64,000 nucleotides of DNA from Pseudanabaena sp. BC1403 (GTDB lineage: Bacteria > Cyanobacteriota > Cyanobacteriia > Pseudanabaenales > Pseudanabaenaceae), in NCBI RefSeq assembly GCF_002914585.1, contig NZ_PDDM01000005.1:124001-188000 (forward strand), read 5' to 3'. Under the pieces are notes generated by a model that had not been told where the DNA came from, ran no database searches, and was given only the letters and a program-made list of their open reading frames with translations. Within the stretch, counting starts at the first letter, position 1. Every line of letters starts with the position of its first letter. This document shows, one piece after another, positions 60,820 to 64,000 of the stretch. The position numbers were made by a program, and so were the translations under genes.

Positions 60820-61167
60820 ATAAGTTTCCTTTAGGTTTTTTTAGTAACTCTCTCTCATCCTTTATCAAAGGTAACCTATACAAACTGCGATCGCCTCTAA
60901 CAACTAGTCAAATTAGGGATTACGCAAATAAACCAAGAACTTAAGTGTGGTCTAAAAGCTCAATTCTGCTTCAGCAGGCTGAAAAATACCTTTAATCAAA
61001 CCGTTTCATTGGGCTTGAGATTTTAGACAACACTTAAGTTCTTGGTTTGTTTTGGACTTTATGGTGACGGCTTTGCGATTTTCAAGCAAGCGAGGTACAG
61101 AGGGTTGAGAAACGCTATATATTAAAATGTGCATGAATAAAAAAATATTTATCGTAGGAATTAGCAA
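60820..61167. other. Gap between the permease and the methyltransferase, mostly a palindromic element
   Basis: Divergent starts at 60819 and 61168. The middle third is the palindrome listed next. The remainder is AT-rich with no recognised gene or regulator site. Confidence 0.5.
60930..61048. repeat. 119-bp imperfect MITE-like palindrome
   Basis: AAACCAAGAACTTAAGTGT at the left and its exact complement at the right, extended inward by GGTCTAAAAGCTCAA versus TTGAGATTTTAGACA. The centre carries a small hairpin (CTGCTTCAGCAG). No coding content. Confidence 0.88.
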
Positions 61168-61950
61168 TTGCTCACCAGTACAAAAAATCCATTAGTTAAG
61201 CAACTGAGATCGCTTGGTGAGAATGCTAAAGATCGGAAAGAGCAAGGACTGTTTTTAGTAGAAGGAACTCATGCCCTAATAGAAGCGATCGCCACAGCTT
61301 ATCCACTTTCAGTAGTCTGCTGTACCGAAAAATGGATCGCAGTGAATCCCTATTTGTATGAACAGATTGCAGCCATTGATACGATCGAAAGATTAGAAAT
61401 TGTCTCTGAAGAAGTGATTCAGGCGATCGCTACGACCAAAAATCCTGATGGGGCGATCGCAGCAGCATTTATGCCATCTCGCAAAGTCGCCAAGATCAAG
61501 TCATTGGGTTTAGCTTTAGAAACAATTCAAGATCCAGGTAATATTGGAGCGATCGTGCGATCGGCAGTTGCCGTGGGGATTGATGGTATGTTGGTAAGTA
61601 GCGATAGTGTCGATTTGACTAATCCCAAAATTATTCGGGCTACCGCAGGACAATGGTTTCGCTGTGCGATGCAAACATCCACACATATCGCCGATGATAT
61701 TCGCAAATTGCAAGCACAGGGCGTAAAAGTAATCGCCACATTAGCAAATGCACCCAAAACCTATTGGGATTATGACTTTACGCAACCGACTTTGATTTTG
61801 CTGGGTAATGAAGGCAATGGACTATCTCAAGAATTAATTGAACTTGCGGATGAAACTGTATCGATTCCACAAAGCGATCACGTAGAATCCTTAAATGTGG
61901 CTATTTGTGCGGCATTACTGCTCTATGAAGCAAAACGTCAGCGATCGTAG
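61168..61950 (+). CDS. TrmH/SpoU family RNA 2'-O-methyltransferase
   Basis: 260 residues. N-terminal substrate-binding domain (LTSTKNPLVKQLRSL, GLFLVEGTHAL) followed by the SPOUT domain with its three motifs: IQDPGNIGAIVRSA, LLGNEGNGLSQE and IPQSDHVESLNVAICAALLLYE. These form the knotted SAM-binding site. The N-terminal domain suggests an rRNA target (RlmB/TsnR-like) over tRNA. TTG start with TAGGAA upstream. Flanked on both sides by palindromic elements. Confidence 0.94.
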   Translation: MLTSTKNPLVKQLRSLGENAKDRKEQGLFLVEGTHALIEAIATAYPLSVVCCTEKWIAVNPYLYEQIAAIDTIERLEIVSEEVIQAIATTKNPDGAIAAAFMPSRKVAKIKSLGLALETIQDPGNIGAIVRSAVAVGIDGMLVSSDSVDLTNPKIIRATAGQWFRCAMQTSTHIADDIRKLQAQGVKVIATLANAPKTYWDYDFTQPTLILLGNEGNGLSQELIELADETVSIPQSDHVESLNVAICAALLLYEAKRQRS

Positions 61951-62044
61951 ATAAGTAACTGTGCAGAATAAATTACCGAAACCCTTAGTGGTTGTCCCCC
62001 TGCGGGTTTAGATTTGCAATTAATTATGCGCAGTTACTTATCTA
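61948..62044. repeat. 97-bp imperfect MITE-like palindrome
   Basis: TAGATAAGTAACTGTGCA...AATAAATT at the left pairs with AATTAATTATGCGCAGTTACTTATCTA at its right (each written in parts). The stop codon of the methyltransferase is the first three bases, so the element begins exactly at the gene's end. Confidence 0.87.
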
Positions 62045-62116
62045 AAACGCTGTAAAAATCTCTTAAAACCCAAAAATCGGTTTACACTTTTTTGAAGCAG
62101 CACATCGGAATCGTGT

Positions 62117-62761
62117 ATGAACCTAAAAAAAATCAACTCACAAGAGCCGCCAATTCACAATCGCTTAAATGTAGTTCCTTTCCAATCGAGTCTGGAAGAT
62201 AAATCGTTACTAATAGCAGCTCAAGCTGCGATCCAGTTACAAACAAATTTACTAAAAAGCTCAATTTCCTATGCTCAGTCCATAAATGGTAGTCTCATTC
62301 TCAAAACTACTCTCAAACATACATTGGAAATTCTTACCCAATATAGTGATACAGCTGAAGGAAGCATCTTTTTGATCGATGAAGATGGAGCGATCGTGGA
62401 GAGCATCTTGGCTCGAAGTCCCGTGAATCGGGATCTCAAAGATTCTGTGATTTCTAAAGTGTTAGATGATGGTTTGGCAGGATGGACTTTGCGCCATCGA
62501 CAGATCGGGCTTATCTATGATGCGACTATCGACGACCGTTGGGTACAATTGCCTAATCAACCATATGACGCTCGCTCAGCTTTGGCCGTCCCTCTAATCT
62601 ATGGCATCGATGTGATCGGAATTATCACATTGACACACCCTAATCCTAACCATTTCGATGAAGAGCTAGCTATGGTGATGCAATATAGCATGGAAATTAT
62701 TACAGGAATAATAGTTAACGCTCAATTACACGCAAAGTATAAACTTTTAGATTTAGTTTAA
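62117..62761 (+). CDS. GAF-domain protein
   Basis: 214 residues. A polar N-terminus of about 65 residues precedes a single GAF domain (about 70-205: LKHTLEILTQYSDTAEGSIFLIDEDG, VLDDGLAGWTLRHRQIGLI, SALAVPLIYGIDVIGIITLTHPNPNHF). No Cys in the usual bilin position was found, so it is probably not a cyanobacteriochrome. No output domain; may regulate by partner binding. Its stop codon overlaps that of the next, convergent gene. Confidence 0.88.
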   Translation: MNLKKINSQEPPIHNRLNVVPFQSSLEDKSLLIAAQAAIQLQTNLLKSSISYAQSINGSLILKTTLKHTLEILTQYSDTAEGSIFLIDEDGAIVESILARSPVNRDLKDSVISKVLDDGLAGWTLRHRQIGLIYDATIDDRWVQLPNQPYDARSALAVPLIYGIDVIGIITLTHPNPNHFDEELAMVMQYSMEIITGIIVNAQLHAKYKLLDLV

Positions 62762-63297
62762 TGCGGAAATGTTAATGCCGTATAAATCGTCCAGCCATCC
62801 ATTAGTAGTAATAACAGAGTAAACACCAGCAAAATTAGATACATCCAAGGTTGAGCCAGAGGACGAACATCTCTCATGTCGATCCCTATGCGTTCTTCAA
62901 CCTGTTTTACTAATCGGGTAAAGCCAACTACTCGCATCGGCAATAAATAAGCTTGCTCTGAGTCTTTACTGACAAAATAATAAACAATGCCGCCTTGTCC
63001 AGTAATTCTTGGTTTGAGAGCCTTGATATTTTGCCAATCCAATGACCAACCCTTACGCAAAAAAGTAGGAAACCAGCGCGGATAGACTAAGCTTATGCCT
63101 TGATTATTTAGAATTAGGCGATCGCTAAGAGCCCCATACAAAAATATAAAACCGATCGCTAAGCCAACACTTAGCCAAGAGGCAGGAATAGCAGCATGGG
63201 TAAAGTTACTCAAAAATGGTAAAGGAGCAGTGAGAGCTACATATAACAGCAGTAATGTAACCCGAATCAGTGGTGAAACTTTAAAGACTTCGGTCAT
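62758..63297 (-). CDS. Membrane protein with PH-like middle part, unknown
   Basis: 179 residues from ATG at 63297 (GTG at 63303 would add 2). Two N-terminal membrane helices (about 12-30 and 40-58), a soluble beta-rich middle of about 90 residues (DRLILNNQGISLVYPRW, YLLPMRVVGFTRLVKQVEER) and a final membrane helix (about 150-172). This resembles small bacterial PH-domain membrane proteins but I cannot name it. Overlaps the GAF gene tail-to-tail. Confidence 0.78.
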   Translation of the reverse strand: MTEVFKVSPLIRVTLLLLYVALTAPLPFLSNFTHAAIPASWLSVGLAIGFIFLYGALSDRLILNNQGISLVYPRWFPTFLRKGWSLDWQNIKALKPRITGQGGIVYYFVSKDSEQAYLLPMRVVGFTRLVKQVEERIGIDMRDVRPLAQPWMYLILLVFTLLLLLMDGWTIYTALTFPH

Positions 63298-63425
63298 ATT
63301 CACTAGGGATTTTATGTTTTAGGCGATCGCAATTAACTTAACATTGTTTTTTAGGGGTAATCTGATTCATGATGAATATGATTAAACATCAAAAACATTT
63401 ACATACAGTACGGATGGTGTAAAAC

Positions 63426-63806
63426 GTGGGTTGGCGTGTACGTGGCGTTCGTGGTGCAACAACAGTTGAGGCAAATACATACGAAGCCCTAGAGAGGGCT
63501 GTGTTGGAACTTATGGAGGAGATCGAGGCACAAAATGACATTGATCCGCGCGAAATAGTAAGTGCTACTTTTTCGGCAACAATAGATATTGATGTGGTCT
63601 TTCCTGCCAAAATCGCCCGATCGCGATCGCAATGGGAAAATGTCCCGCTTTTAGATGTGCAACAAATGTATGTTAAGGGTAGTTTAGAGCGTTGTATCAG
63701 GGTATTAATTCATGTGAATACACCACTTGAGCAACATCAAATCAAGCATATTTACCTAAACGGAGCTAGAGATTTACGTCCTGATCTCGTTTACGCTCAA
63801 ATTTGA
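63426..63806 (+). CDS. aroH: Chorismate mutase, AroH type
   Basis: 126 residues. Rearranges chorismate to prephenate for Phe and Tyr. The trimeric AroH class is shown by RVRGVRGATTVEANT (catalytic Arg near the start), ERCIRVLIHVNT (second catalytic Arg) and IYLNGARDLRPDL. GTG start at 63426; the residue order fits B. subtilis AroH. Confidence 0.97.
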   Translation: MGWRVRGVRGATTVEANTYEALERAVLELMEEIEAQNDIDPREIVSATFSATIDIDVVFPAKIARSRSQWENVPLLDVQQMYVKGSLERCIRVLIHVNTPLEQHQIKHIYLNGARDLRPDLVYAQI

Positions 63807-63845
63807 GAAAATATAGGGAGTGCGTCGCACTCCCTATATTTTCTC
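63805..63845. terminator. Perfect 41-bp palindrome after aroH
   Basis: 19-bp arms GAGAAAATATAGGGAGTGC and complement, GTC loop, starting at the aroH stop and ending 34 bases before the next start. Confidence 0.92.
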
Positions 63846-63879
63846 GGTACAATCAGTTCAAACGTAAGATAATACCCCT

Positions 63880-64000
63880 ATGGTCACAAGAATTTTTCTG
63901 TGTAACGAGCAGACAGAGCCAGAGATTCGCGATTTTATTCGTGAAGCGATCGCCGATATCTCTGAGGGGGAGCAGTATATCGTTACGTGGAACTGCGGCA
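63880..64000 (+). CDS. Start of an unknown gene, cut by the window end
   Basis: 40 codons are visible from ATG at 63880: VTRIFLCNEQTEPEIRDFI, then REAIADISEGEQYIVTWNCG, still open at the window end. The stretch looks like a normal soluble protein start. No family can be named from so little. Confidence 0.55.
   Translation, partial: MVTRIFLCNEQTEPEIRDFIREAIADISEGEQYIVTWNCG

Noticed and set aside
62117-62761. Cyanobacteriochrome
   Set aside because: The GAF domain has no Cys that could bind a bilin, and no kinase or cyclase output follows.
2553-63845. CRISPR array
   Set aside because: The many repeats are isolated palindromes with different arms, not regularly spaced direct repeats with unique spacers, and no cas genes are present.

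Overview
The window is a 64 kb piece of a cyanobacterial chromosome. It carries a bilin reductase (PcyA), a heme oxygenase, a phycobiliprotein-like protein, a type II ferrochelatase with a chlorophyll a/b-binding-like tail, the ndhC-ndhK-ndhJ cluster, a Toc75/BamA-type Omp85 protein and very many copies of the octamer GCGATCGC (HIP1). Base composition is moderate to AT-rich. A Pseudanabaena-like organism is my guess from overall feel, not something the sequence proves. There are no rRNA genes, no CRISPR array, no transposase genes and no clear prophage. Almost everything reads as core-genome housekeeping, with genes on both strands in short operons.

Layout. 1-3 kb: 3' part of a sensor histidine kinase, a secreted protein with one EF-hand-like loop, and a stand-alone Mo-nitrogenase C-terminal-domain protein. 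3-8.5 kb (minus): the outer-membrane block purC-bamA-lpxC-fabZ-lpxA. 8.5-18.6 kb: pabB-like gene, small membrane protein, rhodanese, TPR protein, PIN/TRAM protein, pentapeptide protein, several unknown cyanobacterial proteins and an EamA transporter with a long coiled-coil front end. 18.8-24 kb: aldo/keto reductase, NAGPA-type phosphodiester glycosidase, and a membrane protein of M48 peptidase fold that has lost its metal ligands. 24.3-26.4 kb: pcyA, a phycobiliprotein-like protein and a HEAT-repeat (NblB/CpcE-like) protein. 26.6-32.3 kb: small conserved protein, SulP permease, a sugar-kinase-like protein, an unknown, and a UbiB-family kinase. 32.6-39.5 kb: the most intriguing cluster: a coiled-coil protein, a 932-residue membrane protein (helical repeats, roadblock-like region, one TM segment, BON-like repeats, OmpA-like domain), a Rab-like small GTPase starting directly after it, and a hybrid histidine kinase. 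39.5-44.5 kb: cobK, hemH, ho1 and ndhCKJ. 44.7-51.4 kb: tandem ComFB protein, DUF3493 protein, pgl, a small unknown, asnS, guaD and an RNase D-like exonuclease. 51.4-53.8 kb: a 1 kb AT-rich gap and an unknown 455-residue protein. 54-64 kb: alpha/beta hydrolase, tRNA-Ser(GGA), HcyBio, a YbjN-like protein, metK, larB, an FTR1-type permease, a TrmH/SpoU methyltransferase, a GAF protein, a membrane protein, aroH and the start of one more gene.

How the genes work together. hemH and ho1 sit at the branch between heme and bilins, and pcyA finishes phycocyanobilin, so tetrapyrrole and phycobilisome supply is a theme. bamA-lpxC-fabZ-lpxA builds the outer membrane. HcyBio and metK are both in methionine/SAM metabolism.

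The second theme is not genes but palindromes. More than thirty intergenic inverted repeats are scattered through the window, many perfect, with arms of 16-32 bp and a 3-nt loop. Their GC-rich tips recur (GC-NNN-GC, often GGCGC-NNN-GCGCC) and the arm ends often read AAAACCC, but the arms in between differ from copy to copy while remaining self-complementary. Many lie between divergent genes, where terminators are not expected, and several enclose stop codons. There is also a separate three-hairpin dispersed element of about 100 bp (three copies, with hairpin tips inverted between copies), three larger MITE-like palindromes and one heptanucleotide tandem repeat. No database search was possible; family names rest on motif recognition.
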